The position numbers and the translations under genes are program-made. From Pseudomonadota bacterium (GTDB taxonomy: Bacteria; Myxococcota_A; Polyangia; Polyangiales; Polyangiaceae): DNA of 64,000 nucleotides. The stretch is from NCBI GenBank assembly GCA_023402175.1, contig JAEXCN010000053.1, positions 74,738-138,737 on the forward strand. The letters are read 5' to 3'. Below, in pieces: positions 34,664-44,085 of this stretch; positions within the stretch are counted from its first letter, which is position 1, and every line of letters starts with the position of its first letter. The notes under the pieces were generated by a model, which did not search any database, was not told the origin of the DNA, and worked only from the letters and a program-made list of their open reading frames with translations.

Positions 34664-35314
34664 ATGTTCAGCCCGCGCGCCATGCTTGAGGCCGCTGTTG
34701 GTTACGTCAGGAAGAACCCGGAAGAGGTCGTCCGTGCCGCGGTGAACGCCACCGGGCTGCGCTTCGGCGTCCCGCTCGCAACGCTTCGGTGGTTTGCCGG
34801 TCAGCTCCACGGATCGAAGGCACCGAAGGACGTCGAGATCTCGAGCTCGCCTCCTGCGCTGCGCTTCAGCGCAGTCGTCGATGCGATGGGAACGCCCGTC
34901 CGCGCGTCCGCAGCGCTGAAGATCGACGAGGTGGAGATCTCCGAGGAGTCGATCCGCGTCGGCGTGCGCCTTCGCGACGTGAAGCTCGCGCTCGTCGGTG
35001 AGAGCGACTCGCCGGTCGCTACGCTCATCAAGTCGGGAGCGCTCGATCTGTCGAAGCCCGGCAACCTGGTCAAATTCATCCCGAAGCGTCCGCCTGCGGT
35101 GGTCGAAGCCGACGGCGATCGCATCGTCGTCGATCTGATGAAGGTGCCGAAGCTCGCGAGCGATCCCCGACTCCGTCGCGCGCTCAGCGTGATCGCCCCG
35201 GTGCTCGGGATCCGGGCGATCGAGACGGATCGCGATCACGTCTACGTGAAGCTTCGCGCGACTCCGAAGGGACTGCCGGCGGCGATCGGCAAGCTCCGCT
35301 CGCGCCTGTTCTGA
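34664..35314 (+). CDS. Hypothetical protein, 216 residues
   Basis: The ATG at 34664 or 34682 begins a protein with no signal peptide and no membrane segment. It alternates strands with short helices, with a hydrophobic core and many Arg/Lys-Glu pairs, and ends basic (GKLRSRLF). It may be a lipid- or nucleotide-binding fold, but no motif supports a call. Codon use is normal for the window. The next gene, a lipoprotein, lies 247 bp downstream on the same strand; nothing was found in that gap. Confidence 0.7.
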   Translation: MFSPRAMLEAAVGYVRKNPEEVVRAAVNATGLRFGVPLATLRWFAGQLHGSKAPKDVEISSSPPALRFSAVVDAMGTPVRASAALKIDEVEISEESIRVGVRLRDVKLALVGESDSPVATLIKSGALDLSKPGNLVKFIPKRPPAVVEADGDRIVVDLMKVPKLASDPRLRRALSVIAPVLGIRAIETDRDHVYVKLRATPKGLPAAIGKLRSRLF

Positions 35315-35561
35315 CGCCGGCGCGTGCGCCGTGTGCGCACCGTCTTCGGCGACGCGTGGATCGATCCAGAACCACGCCAAGCGATTGAATCCCGGTGCGT
35401 TCGCCAGGCGAGCGTGAACGTCCGTCGCGCTGGGCTCAGAGCCGGATGGTCACTGAGCCTGCCGCTCCGGCGCGTTCGCCGATTACGTCGCGATTACACC
35501 GAGGGCTGCGTCCTCCGACGTCGAGCTCGGACGGGCACCGATCGTAGCGGCTGCTATCCTC

Positions 35562-36467
35562 ATGGACGTGCGCGCCGCGCCGCTCGCCCTTCTCCTCTGC
35601 TCGTGCACCGCGATCGTCGGCATCGACGATCTCGCGGTCCATTCGAGTGCGAAGACGGGCGAAGCCAACCAGGCCGGCGGCGAGATGCGCCGAGACTCGG
35701 GAACGCTCGAAGCCGCGAACGAGGGTGGCGCTCCTTCGATCGGCACCCCGAAGAACGACGGAAAGGACAACGGCGGATCGAGCGGCGATCCGGGCGCAAC
35801 GCCGACGTGCACGACACTGCCGACGAACGAGACGTTCGCGATGACGCCCGGCGCGCCGTGGATCATGCGCGGCTCGACCGGGTTCGCGAATCCGGGCATC
35901 CGTCTGACGCCCAACCAGTCGTCCGTCACTGGCTCGTTCATCTGGGGCGACGCGCTGACGTTCGATCGCCTCGATGTCTCGTTCTCGTACAAGCTCACGG
36001 ACACGGGGCTCGGCGGGACGTTTGGGCCCGGTGACGGGCTCGCGGTCGCTTGGATCTCGGCTGGCGCGCCGCCCGCGCTCGGTGGCCTCGGCGGCGGCAT
36101 GGGCGTCGAGGGGCTGCAGGGATGGGCCGTCGCCGTCGACGTCTACCGGAACGAGGAGTTCGCCGATCCTCCCGTACCTGCGATCACGATCAAGAAGACG
36201 GACGACATGTCGAACCTCGCCGCGACCGGGACGAACGCGGCGCTGATCGACGGGAACGTGCATACGGTGCGCGTCCGTCTCTCGGGCGGCAACGTGACCG
36301 TGTTGCTCGACGGCGCCGACGTCCTCGGGCCGACGGCGATCCCCGGCTATCAGCCGTACTCCGGTTATCTCGTCTTCGGAGCGGGCACCGGAGGCGCCGT
36401 CGAGGAGCACCTGCTCACGAGCGTCACGATGCGCGTCGGCACGACCGGTCCGTGCGCCGCTCCCTGA
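35562..36467 (+). CDS. Lipoprotein with an L-type lectin-like domain
   Basis: The 301-residue protein begins with a lipoprotein signal (APLALLLCSC). A Gly/Asn/Asp-rich linker follows. The C-terminal 200 residues resemble a legume (L-type) lectin-like jelly roll: FSYKLTDTGLGGTFGPGDGLAVAW, a metal-site-like Asp in VDVYRN, then strands ending GAVEEHLLTSVTM. It may bind carbohydrate on the cell surface. The substrate is unknown. Confidence 0.7.
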   Translation: MDVRAAPLALLLCSCTAIVGIDDLAVHSSAKTGEANQAGGEMRRDSGTLEAANEGGAPSIGTPKNDGKDNGGSSGDPGATPTCTTLPTNETFAMTPGAPWIMRGSTGFANPGIRLTPNQSSVTGSFIWGDALTFDRLDVSFSYKLTDTGLGGTFGPGDGLAVAWISAGAPPALGGLGGGMGVEGLQGWAVAVDVYRNEEFADPPVPAITIKKTDDMSNLAATGTNAALIDGNVHTVRVRLSGGNVTVLLDGADVLGPTAIPGYQPYSGYLVFGAGTGGAVEEHLLTSVTMRVGTTGPCAAP

Positions 36468-36513
36468 GCAGCATCGTTCGGCGACGGCGCAGCCGCTTCT
36501 CGTCGACGATCGA

Positions 36514-37242
36514 TCAGGGCTTCGCGCCGGGAGGGCTCGTCTGCGCCGGCTTCTTCGCGATGCAGTCGTCGAATGCCGCCTGGAGCTTCTCGGCGCCGAT
36601 CGGCAGCTTCGGATTGGGATCGATGCGAACGCGCCCGATGGTGTTCGCGAACGGAACGCCGCCGCCTGTTCCGCCGAACCACATACGCGAGTCGTGGCTG
36701 TTGTTTCGGTTGTCGCCGAGCACGAAGTATTGGCCGCTCGCGACCTTGTAAGGACCCTGATCGCCGACCATCAACGCATCGCGGTCCTCGAACAGGAGGT
36801 AGCTTGCGCCGTCGACATGCTCGAGGACGAGCTCGCCCGCGTGCTCGCTGCCGTCGATCTCCTCCCTGTATGCCCAAGGGCCGACGATGCAGCGCGGAGC
36901 TTCCCAGCCGTTGATGTAGAGGCGCCCGCCTCGCATCTCGATCGAATCCCCTTCGAGGCCTGCGACGCGTTTCACGAACGATTGATTCGGGTGCTCGGGA
37001 TAGCGGAAGACGACGATCTCGCCGCGCGCCGTCGGTGGGCTCGCGCTCGGCTTCGCCCAGAGGTGCGTTCCGGGGGCGAGCGTAGGCAGCATCGATCCCG
37101 CCGGCATGCGATACGGAACGAAGAAAAAGAGGCGCAGGACGACGAGCGCGACGACGCCGAGGACTCCGATGCCCCCGAGGCCGACGAGCACGTACACGAC
37201 CGCGCGGGACTTCGGCCGCGCGACGACGGAAGGCTCGCTCAT
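36514..37242 (-). CDS. lepB: Signal peptidase I
   Basis: This 242-residue protein has one N-terminal membrane helix (about 15-38) followed by the serine-lysine protease core. The catalytic Ser lies in MPAGSMLPTL, the catalytic Lys in FVKRVAGLEGD, and the GDNRNNSHDSR motif is intact. It should cleave signal peptides at the periplasmic face of the inner membrane. It faces the lectin lipoprotein gene end to end. Confidence 0.93.
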   Translation of the reverse strand: MSEPSVVARPKSRAVVYVLVGLGGIGVLGVVALVVLRLFFFVPYRMPAGSMLPTLAPGTHLWAKPSASPPTARGEIVVFRYPEHPNQSFVKRVAGLEGDSIEMRGGRLYINGWEAPRCIVGPWAYREEIDGSEHAGELVLEHVDGASYLLFEDRDALMVGDQGPYKVASGQYFVLGDNRNNSHDSRMWFGGTGGGVPFANTIGRVRIDPNPKLPIGAEKLQAAFDDCIAKKPAQTSPPGAKP

Positions 37243-37328
37243 TCATCGTGAATACCCGAGCCGCGACGAAGTTCAACCGTCAGCGCGACGCAGCCTCTGA
37301 TCGCGCGAGCGAGCGAGCGAGTTGCGCC

Positions 37329-37940
37329 TCAGCCGAGTCGGCGCATCACCGCCGCGACCTCGACGTCGCGTGGTGACGTGCTGCCCGCGAGCGCGCCGAG
37401 CACACGGGCGCGGTCCTCGTCGGAGCGATTCTGGCTCATCTTGAGCTTCGTCTTCACGTCGTCGACGTGCAGCGTGAAGCCCACGATGGCGCGCCGCAAG
37501 TCGGCGAGGAAGTCCGTCTTGGGGACGTCTGTCGACCAGCCGCCCTCGGGTTCGAACCTGCGCGTCATCGCATCGAGCTGCTCGCGAAGCCCGTCGTCAT
37601 CGAGCGGCTCGAGCCTTCCGCGTGCGTGAACGACCGCGTAGTTCCACGTTGGGACCTGCACGGCCGGCGCCGCATACCAACCGGCCGAGACGTATGCCTC
37701 CGGTCCGTGGAACACGGCGGTCACCGCGCCTCCCGAGATGGCGTGCTTCGCGAGAAGATTCGCACGCGCGACGTGGCCTGCGAGGCGGAGCGGCTCCGCG
37801 TTCGCGACGAGGAGCGGCACGTGCGCGACCTCGAGGTCGCCATCGATCTGCGCGATGACCGTGGCGAGCGGGTGCGTGTGCATCAGAGACAGCGTGAGCT
37901 CGCGCTGTGCTGCGCCGTCGAACGTTCGCGGGAGATACAT
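37329..37940 (-). CDS. PaiB-type FMN-binding regulator
   Basis: From the ATG at 37940 (MYLPRTF) the product has 203 residues; a start at 38006 would add 22. It has the PaiB signature of an N-terminal YLP motif, AHVPLL, ANLLAKHA, and a W-containing strand (VPTWNYAVVHARGRLE). Family members bind FMN and in Bacillus repress sporulation and degradative enzyme genes. The role in this organism is unknown. It is upstream of the signal peptidase gene on the same strand. Confidence 0.85.
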   Translation of the reverse strand: MYLPRTFDGAAQRELTLSLMHTHPLATVIAQIDGDLEVAHVPLLVANAEPLRLAGHVARANLLAKHAISGGAVTAVFHGPEAYVSAGWYAAPAVQVPTWNYAVVHARGRLEPLDDDGLREQLDAMTRRFEPEGGWSTDVPKTDFLADLRRAIVGFTLHVDDVKTKLKMSQNRSDEDRARVLGALAGSTSPRDVEVAAVMRRLG

Positions 37941-38081
37941 GCCCAATTGGTAGCCCCGATGCCGCCGCGATGCGACGGTGACGCGCAGCAAGCTCGCGGG
38001 GCCCATCAGCTCCTCGGTGTCGTCGCGCTGAACGTCCGGCTCTGAGCGATTCGCGCCGGTGCGTCGCGCCTCGTCGCGCGA

Positions 38082-39596
38082 TCAGGGGGCGTCGACGACG
38101 GTGAGGAATCCGCGAGCGCGGAGCAGGGAAGGATCGCCGTCGGCGGAGTGCGTGCCTGGACCGTCGAGCATCCCGCCGACGAGCAGTCGCCCGCCGTCGA
38201 TCGGCAGGACGAAGCGCGCTTCGCCGTGACGCGGACCACTCGGGAGCGTCAGCTTCCCGGATGCGCCGCCATCGACGCGCGCGCGCCCGAAGGGAGCGGA
38301 CTCTTCCGAGATGCTCGCGCCGTGCGGGTTCTGACTGTAGCCGCTCGCTCCCACGACGACGACGGCGCCCGAGCGCGTGCGCGTCGCGTCGAAGGCGATG
38401 TCGCTCCGGTCCACGTCGAAGCGGTCGATGGTCACATGACCATCGGCGTCGACGTGGCCGACGAGCGCCTCGAATCCGGTGCCCTGCTCGTTCCAGAGCT
38501 CCGAGCGCCCGACCGCGATCGCGCCGCTCTCGCCGGCGCGGAGGCCGTATAGCTGATCGTCTTCGGCAGTTCCGACGACCGAGAGCCCAAGGCGCGTTCC
38601 CTGATGGCTGATGCGCGTCACGAACGTGTCGAGGAAATCCGGGTCGGCGGCGATCGACTCGCCGAAGACGGACTCGAGCGCGTGCACGAGCGCTCCCGAG
38701 TCGGCGCGTGCATGTTGCACGCCGACGTAGACGATACCCGCTGCATCGCGCGCGAGGTGCACCGCGAAGTGGGCATCGAGCTGCCCGAACGTGTCGTACG
38801 ACCCGCCGGTGAGCCCGACCGGCCAGATCGAGTGCGCCGGGACGACGAGCGACCGCCACGACGTCGTGTATCCGACTGCCGGGTCGAAGGCGACGGCGTA
38901 CGCGACGACCGAGTGACGTCCGGTGCGCGTCGCGACGAGGACACCTTCCGTCGAGGCCACCACGCGTCCGGTGTCGTGCGTGCTCGTCTCGATCCGCGAA
39001 CGAGATTCGCCGGGATTCATCTTCGGCGGATCTGTGTAGATTGCATCATCCACGAGGAGCGTCTCGCGGAGGCGCTCTCCGTTCGGGCTGAGCCGGACGA
39101 GGTAATAGCCGTCGTCGGAAGCCTCGAGCGCGGTCACCTCTCCCGAAGTGTGAACGGCCACGTCGAGGAGCTCGCGGCCCGCGGCGGGCTCGAAGTGCGC
39201 CTCCTCCTTCCAGTGCGCGTCGAGGAAGACCACGCGTCGATCCGGATGCCCTTGCCGCTCACGAATGTGGACCGGGCGTTCGAGGAGCACGACCCAACCA
39301 CCGAGCGGCCTCGCGTGCGCGGCGCGCGCGAAGCCGTCGTCGAAGCGCACGAGCGGCCGATCACCGCCGTCGTCGTCGCTGGGCGCATCGGGGATGTTCC
39401 CATTCGCGTCGTCGCCGGGCGACGCTTCAGCATCCGCCGCATCGCTCGGGCTCGAAGGCGCTCGCGCGGAAAAACCCGCATCGCACGCCGCGAGGGCGGC
39501 GAGCGGCGCGAGCGCTGCAAGGGTGAGGAAGGCGGTTGCGCGAACGCATCTCCGGGCGCGCGCGAACCGAAGCATCGAAAGAAGAGGAGGCCGCAT
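38082..39596 (-). CDS. Large lipoprotein, beta-propeller-like
   Basis: From ATG 39596, which has a GAGGGGAG box, the product has 504 residues. A signal sequence ends with LAALAAC (lipobox). A Ser/Asp/Ala-rich linker leads into a long region of repeating strands with Gly-Gly and Asp-containing turns (GRVVASTEGVLVATRTG, GTGFEALVGHVDADG). The pattern suggests a beta-propeller or another all-beta secreted fold. No catalytic motif is seen. A 58-residue gene lies 74 bp upstream on the same strand. Confidence 0.78.
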   Translation of the reverse strand: MRPPLLSMLRFARARRCVRATAFLTLAALAPLAALAACDAGFSARAPSSPSDAADAEASPGDDANGNIPDAPSDDDGGDRPLVRFDDGFARAAHARPLGGWVVLLERPVHIRERQGHPDRRVVFLDAHWKEEAHFEPAAGRELLDVAVHTSGEVTALEASDDGYYLVRLSPNGERLRETLLVDDAIYTDPPKMNPGESRSRIETSTHDTGRVVASTEGVLVATRTGRHSVVAYAVAFDPAVGYTTSWRSLVVPAHSIWPVGLTGGSYDTFGQLDAHFAVHLARDAAGIVYVGVQHARADSGALVHALESVFGESIAADPDFLDTFVTRISHQGTRLGLSVVGTAEDDQLYGLRAGESGAIAVGRSELWNEQGTGFEALVGHVDADGHVTIDRFDVDRSDIAFDATRTRSGAVVVVGASGYSQNPHGASISEESAPFGRARVDGGASGKLTLPSGPRHGEARFVLPIDGGRLLVGGMLDGPGTHSADGDPSLLRARGFLTVVDAP

Positions 39597-39670
39597 GGGA
39601 TCTCCCCTCTGAGATCCCGCACGAGCGTCGTTTTTCTCAGGAAATCGACACGGCACCAGCGACGCACGCA

Positions 39671-39847
39671 TCAGCGGCAGCAAACCGTGCGCACGTCCCT
39701 CACCCGATAGCGCTGTCCGTTCAGGCCTCGCGTCACGGCGAGGACGGGGCGTCCCGCGCACGCCGGCGCCGACCATCGCGCGCACCGTCCTCGCACTCCG
39801 GCGACGCGGCCATTCTCGTCCAGTTCGTCGACGCGAAGTCCCTTCAT
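39671..39847 (-). CDS. Small hypothetical protein, 58 residues
   Basis: From an ATG at 39847 the frame encodes MKGLRVDELDENGRVAGVRG and continues to a Cys-Cys-Arg end. Composition and codon use look coding, with a short GGAG box very close to the ATG. TTG starts a little upstream are possible. No family is recognised. It shares the strand with the large lipoprotein gene and is divergent from the Cys-rich gene at 39944; the 97 bp between must hold both promoters. Confidence 0.55.
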   Translation of the reverse strand: MKGLRVDELDENGRVAGVRGRCARWSAPACAGRPVLAVTRGLNGQRYRVRDVRTVCCR

Positions 39848-39943
39848 TGCTCCGATCGATCCCAAGCTCGGCAACCCCGCCGCCGCAGATGGTCGGAAAA
39901 CCGCCTCGCATCCCCGTGATGCGCGGTAACTTGATGGCCTCAC

Positions 39944-40456
39944 ATGGAACGTTCGAGGACGCCGTCGGCCAAGACGCTCGCTGTGGGTCTGCTCCTCGCG
40001 GGCTCGTTCATGTTCAGTGTGCTTGCGGCATCGACGTCGACGACCGGCTGCTCGTCGGCCGAGACGACGCCGGCGCCGGATGCCGCCAAGCCGCCGTGCA
40101 ACCCCGGTCCCTTCATGTTCTCGTGCCAGGCGCCCGCTCCGGACCAGCCGAGCTGCAACACGAGCGACAGCCCGTCGGCGTTTCTGACGCAGCTGCCACC
40201 ATCGACGTCCTACCCGGTCGGGTGCGTCATCAACTTCGTCGGCCCGCGCGACGAGCAAGGCGACTGCAGGCTCGAGGCCGTGTGCAAGTGCATCATCGGC
40301 GACATCCCGGGCACGCCCGTGACGCCGCCGGAAGCAGGGCCTCCGGACGACTCGGATGCGGACGGAGGCGCGGACGCCGAGGCGGGCACGCCGCCGCCGG
40401 TGGAGAACCCGGGGACGACGCCCTCGACGACCGGTCCGGTCTGGGCGTGCAACTAG
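39944..40456 (+). CDS. Cys-rich exported hypothetical protein
   Basis: The 170-residue product has an N-terminal hydrophobic signal (TLAVGLLLAGSFMFSVLA), which could end at a lipobox-like TTGC. The mature part carries about nine Cys residues in a pattern like CNPGPFMFSC and CRLEAVCKC, and a Pro/Asp/Gly tail. It is probably a disulfide-bonded secreted or lipid-anchored protein. The family is not recognised. About 280 bp downstream, before the tRNA, no gene was found. Confidence 0.72.
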   Translation: MERSRTPSAKTLAVGLLLAGSFMFSVLAASTSTTGCSSAETTPAPDAAKPPCNPGPFMFSCQAPAPDQPSCNTSDSPSAFLTQLPPSTSYPVGCVINFVGPRDEQGDCRLEAVCKCIIGDIPGTPVTPPEAGPPDDSDADGGADAEAGTPPPVENPGTTPSTTGPVWACN

Positions 40457-40738
40457 TCACGAGCGGCGTCCGTGGCTGAGGAGCTCGTCGAGGCGCGAGC
40501 TCGGCGCTGTGCGGCCATCGACTCGTTCGCTCCGGTCGGTCGCAAGTGTCGTCAGGATGAGCTCCACCCGTCGACGAGCCGTCCGACCCCTCGTTGACGA
40601 CGAGCTCCTCCGCGAATGGGGCTTCGTCAAATGATGAGCGACGGCCGTGCCTGCGTGCGGCCGAGCCGAGCCGCTCGAGGCTGCGTTCAGGCCACATGCA
40701 GTCGGGCTTCCGTCGTGCTATGGGAGAGGCGTTTCCTC

Positions 40739-40815
40739 CGGGGAGTCGCACAGTCCGGTAGTGCACAAGCTTTGGGTGCTTGTCGTCGCGGGTTCAAATC
40801 CCGCCTCCCCGACCA
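40739..40815 (+). tRNA. tRNA-Pro (anticodon TGG)
   Basis: The 77 bases including an encoded CCA form a cloverleaf. The acceptor stem pairs CGGGGAG with CTCCCCG, the D stem is GCAC/GTGC, the anticodon stem CAAGC/GCTTG has loop TTTGGGT, and the T stem is GCGGG/CCCGC. The anticodon TGG reads CCA. Its 3' end lies 106 bp from a tyrosine recombinase gene, so it is probably the attachment site of the island that follows. Confidence 0.95.
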
Positions 40816-40921
40816 CTTCACTCTGAAACGCCGGGAAAAACGGCACGAACGCGAGGGACGACCGAATCGTTGCCCACCAGTTGCCCAGCTCGATGCGAGT
40901 GGGGATCTGGGGGCGTGCGGA

Positions 40922-42022
40922 CTATTTCGCCAGCTTGTCGACGGCGGCGCGGAGGTCGTCCGCCGTCGCGTGGGCGTAGCGCTGGGTCATGTCCAGCTTC
41001 GAGTGCCCAGCGAGCGTGCGCACCGCCTCGAGGCCGGCGCCGCGGCGAACGAGCTCCGTGATGAAGTAGTGGCGCAACGAGTGGAACGACCGCTCCTTGA
41101 GGCCCGCCTTCTTCAGGAACTTCTTGAAGCAGGTGAGCACGTACGAGCGGCCAGGCGTCTCGCCGTTCTCCATCACGACGATGCGCGCCTTCGGCAGCTT
41201 CATGCGGACCGCTTCGCGAAGACGCTCCTCGAGCTCCGGCACCATCGGCACGACGCGCTCGTGTCCGCTTTTCGGGGTCAGCGACACGTTCGCGCTCATC
41301 GCGCGACGGATGAGGATGCGGTGCCCGTCGAAGTCGATGTCTCGGACCTCGATGCCGCGCACCTCGCCCATCCGCATCCCTGCGAGTCCCGCGAGCGCGA
41401 TAGCGACGCCCAGCCAGCCGGGCGCCTTCAGCATCTCGGCGAACTCGATCGGCGAGGGCGCGTCCGGCAACTTCTTGCTCGTCTTCACGAACCCTCGCGG
41501 GAGCTTCGGAGGCTCGCCGCGAAACCCGCTCTCGTGCGCGGTCCTGAGGATTGTGCAAACGAGGGCTACTGGCCCCTTGAGCATCACGCCGTCCTTCGCC
41601 GTCTCGGCAGCGAATGCTCGGATGTCACCGAGGTCGATCGCGTCGATCGGCTTTGACCCGAAGAAGCGGAGCAGGCGCTGTCGCAGCAACGCCCGATAGC
41701 GCTCCGCCGTTGCTGGCCTGAACGTCGGCATGTACTCGTTCTCGAACGTCCCTTCGACGAAGGAAGAGAACGAGACCGTGGAGGCGAGCTCCGGCTTGGA
41801 CGTCTCTCGTTCCTCCGGCGATCCCGTCTCCGCGGCCCGCTGCATGAGCCGCTTCGCCTCGGCCAGCGCCGCGGAATACAAGTTCACCGACGCATCACGG
41901 CGGAAGCGTTGCCGGACGCCGTCCTTGTTCGTGTACCGAAAATCAATGAACCAGCGGGGCTTGCAGCCCCTCATCACCTTGCGGACGCCGGTGACATTCT
42001 TCGCACCCATGTTGAACCTCAT
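40922..42022 (-). CDS. int: Tyrosine recombinase (phage-type integrase)
   Basis: The 366-residue protein has an N-terminal arm-binding type domain, a core-binding domain (TAERYRALLRQRLLRFF) and a C-terminal catalytic domain. The conserved residues are seen as Arg in AGMRMGEVRG, HxxR in HSLRHYF, His in LAGHSKLDM, and the nucleophile Tyr in TQRYAH. It should integrate or excise the island at the adjacent tRNA-Pro. It is oriented with its 3' end facing the tRNA, 106 bp away. Confidence 0.93.
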   Translation of the reverse strand: MRFNMGAKNVTGVRKVMRGCKPRWFIDFRYTNKDGVRQRFRRDASVNLYSAALAEAKRLMQRAAETGSPEERETSKPELASTVSFSSFVEGTFENEYMPTFRPATAERYRALLRQRLLRFFGSKPIDAIDLGDIRAFAAETAKDGVMLKGPVALVCTILRTAHESGFRGEPPKLPRGFVKTSKKLPDAPSPIEFAEMLKAPGWLGVAIALAGLAGMRMGEVRGIEVRDIDFDGHRILIRRAMSANVSLTPKSGHERVVPMVPELEERLREAVRMKLPKARIVVMENGETPGRSYVLTCFKKFLKKAGLKERSFHSLRHYFITELVRRGAGLEAVRTLAGHSKLDMTQRYAHATADDLRAAVDKLAK

Positions 42023-42083
42023 GGGCGGCCGCTCACGCGCGACGCTTGTAGTCTAGCTCGCGGCCGCCGTTACGACCGCATCA

Positions 42084-42371
42084 TCAGGATGGGAAGCAGA
42101 CTCGCCACGACGAGCCGAGCTTGTAGGCCGTGATGCCTGCGCCGAGCGGCGCGTAAATGGTTCGACCATCACGACGTGCAGCTCGACGGCAACGCGCGCG
42201 GAGCGCCGTCGTGGACGTAGACAGGCGCTCGGCGGCCTCGTTGATCGTGACGTAGCGCCGATGAGACGTGCCTTCTTGAGCTGGCGGTGTGGTCCCGGAC
42301 GTTGCCTGACAGTGCGGCATGTCGCGGATGGAATACGAGGAGGCCGCCTCGATGCAGTTCCGGGCGGACAA
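42084..42371 (-). CDS. Small HTH protein, excisionase-like
   Basis: The frame runs from a TTG at 42371 (an ATG at 42320 is an alternative giving 78 residues). The C-terminal 55 residues resemble an excisionase/MerR-type winged helix: YVTINEAAERLSTSTTALRA, then a short wing. The position just upstream of the recombinase gene, on the same strand, fits a recombination directionality factor. The start is uncertain and there is no clear ribosome binding site. Confidence 0.6.
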   Translation of the reverse strand: MSARNCIEAASSYSIRDMPHCQATSGTTPPAQEGTSHRRYVTINEAAERLSTSTTALRARCRRAARRDGRTIYAPLGAGITAYKLGSSWRVCFPS

Positions 42372-42395
42372 CTTCAGAATGTCCGCCGCGCCGTT

Positions 42396-43175
42396 TCACT
42401 CTGATCGATGGCGCTTCTTCTTGTTCGTCTTCTCGCGGCGCCGCTGCTGATGCTCGAGCCCATCGAAGAACGCCCTCATATCCGAGCGCTCGCACCCGTA
42501 GGCGACGAGGAGCTTCCTTGCGAGCAGACGTGAGTCGGTCTGGTCGAACGCTCGCGCACGACCGGACTTCTCCGAGAAGCGCTCGGTATCTCCGATGAAT
42601 GCCTCCGCAACGTCTGCGGCGGCGAGGACGGCGTCGTCGGTCGGGAACTCCCGGGGGAGCACGGAAATGACCTCTTTGAGCGTCCTGCCTTCGTAGAAGA
42701 TCCCTTCGGCAACGTCACGAGCGACGAGCTGCGCGCCCGCGGAAAGGTCTTCATCGAGCGTGCGTTGGTGCCGCGTCAAGACGGTCAGGACGAGCTGAAC
42801 GACGTGCTTGGCTGCCCCTGTTCTGTCGAGGACGCGTGAAGCAGCCCACTTGGGTCGTCTGTCGTTGATGAAGTGCCTGACCTCGCGAACGACGTTCGTG
42901 ACGTCCGGTGCATCGTCGTGATCCAGGATCCAGCGTGTCGCGGTGAGCAGTTCGAGGGCGACTTCAAGGGACCGCGGCATCGTTCCGGACAGCGCCGTCA
43001 TGTCCGCGATGTGAGCGCAGAGCGCCGTGGCTTGGGCCACCTGGCTGACGAGTTCCTTCTGCATGGCTTTCACGGCGCCTGCATCAGGGAGGCCTGCGCG
43101 TGGATATTCTTCGGGGCGCCACACCCGCGCCTCCGCTCGAGAGCTGGATGAAGCCTTCTTCCGCTTGCCCGGCAC
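42396..43175 (-). CDS. Hypothetical protein, 259 residues
   Basis: The protein is soluble, mainly helical, with basic Lys/Arg-rich ends (MPGKRKKASSSSR and REKTNKKKRHRSE). No catalytic motif or known domain is recognised. Codon use is that of the window, so it is probably expressed. It is upstream of the small HTH gene on the same strand, in the island region. The basic tails could bind nucleic acid, but this is a guess. Confidence 0.65.
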   Translation of the reverse strand: MPGKRKKASSSSRAEARVWRPEEYPRAGLPDAGAVKAMQKELVSQVAQATALCAHIADMTALSGTMPRSLEVALELLTATRWILDHDDAPDVTNVVREVRHFINDRRPKWAASRVLDRTGAAKHVVQLVLTVLTRHQRTLDEDLSAGAQLVARDVAEGIFYEGRTLKEVISVLPREFPTDDAVLAAADVAEAFIGDTERFSEKSGRARAFDQTDSRLLARKLLVAYGCERSDMRAFFDGLEHQQRRREKTNKKKRHRSE

Positions 43176-43251
43176 CCCAGCGATGGAACAACAACCACGC
43201 CCGGGCGCAGAGACAAAACGGATCTACTTGCCCGCGCAGCTCATGTGCTCA

Positions 43252-43623
43252 TCAGCGCCGACGATTGTTCCAGGCCTGAGACCAGAGGATAGCCCCCCTC
43301 GCGGCGGCGACATCGGTCGTCTTCGCCGGCGGGAGCTCGCCACGCGCTCGTGCCGCACGCACGTCGTGGAGCTCCCGCATCACATCGGGGATGAGACGGA
43401 GAACCTTCGAGGCTGTCGCGTGAGCCTCGAACGACTTCTCGCCAAAGAAGACAATCGGAATGGCTTCGAGGAAGGCGGTGCAACTACGACGCGCATTGAA
43501 GGGTGCCGCCAGCACGTCGTCCTCGACACATTGATGAAAGACGAGGATGAGCTCGGAGAGCGTGGGAGCGGGCGCGACGGACGCGTCGATCGCGGCCGCT
43601 GAAGGAGCTCTGTTCTTGGTCAT
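43252..43623 (-). CDS. Hypothetical protein, 123 residues
   Basis: From ATG 43623 (MTKNRAPSAAA) the product is a small helical protein without signal peptide or membrane segment. The visible features are an Ala-rich N-terminus and a Leu/Val-rich helical core (SELILVFHQCVEDDVLAA). No family is recognised. It is followed on the same strand by the 259-residue protein gene, 76 bp downstream. Confidence 0.55.
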   Translation of the reverse strand: MTKNRAPSAAAIDASVAPAPTLSELILVFHQCVEDDVLAAPFNARRSCTAFLEAIPIVFFGEKSFEAHATASKVLRLIPDVMRELHDVRAARARGELPPAKTTDVAAARGAILWSQAWNNRRR

Positions 43624-43733
43624 GAACGGGTACCCGAGCGCGTGAGAGCGCTGTATGTCCGTCGACCAACCGAGGCGTGCTCCCGCGTCGCCTCCTCCAG
43701 AACAACGGGAGATGCGTCGTTCCCTGCTGCTTT

Positions 43734-44033
43734 CTATCCCGGCCGGTGATTGCGCTCGGGCCAGCGGCAGTTGGCGATGCCTCCGCACTGAAGGCATCCT
43801 TGCCTCCTCGGGAGGGCAAGCGGACGGACGATGGTCCCCGTCGTGGCGTGCGTCAAGCTCGACCGCCGCGCAGCGAACATGATGCTAAGAATCTCGCGCG
43901 AATAGACGCGAGATCCTGCGGACTGCTCAACGAGAGCCTCCCGACGATGACGATGCGGAGGCACTCCCTTCGCCAGCGACACTCGTGCCTCGAACTTGCG
44001 GTAGTTCTCGCCGCCCCGCCGCGGGTCGCACAT
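43734..44033 (-). CDS. Possible small protein of 99 residues (weak)
   Basis: From an ATG at 44033 a frame encodes MCDPRRGGENYRKFEARVSL and continues for 99 codons. The first half has normal coding composition; the second half does not, and there is no clear ribosome binding site. It could be a gene remnant. It fills most of a 460-bp space (43624-44085) where no other gene is seen. Confidence 0.35.
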   Translation of the reverse strand: MCDPRRGGENYRKFEARVSLAKGVPPHRHRREALVEQSAGSRVYSREILSIMFAARRSSLTHATTGTIVRPLALPRRQGCLQCGGIANCRWPERNHRPG

Positions 44034-44085
44034 CGTTGCAAAACAGTCGGGAATTCTCGCAAGCGGTTCAGGCTTCCGCTTTCCG

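Noticed and set aside
40457..40738. Possible short frames on both strands before tRNA-Pro
   Set aside because: Both strands give partly plausible peptides, but none has a start with a ribosome binding site or consistent codon use.
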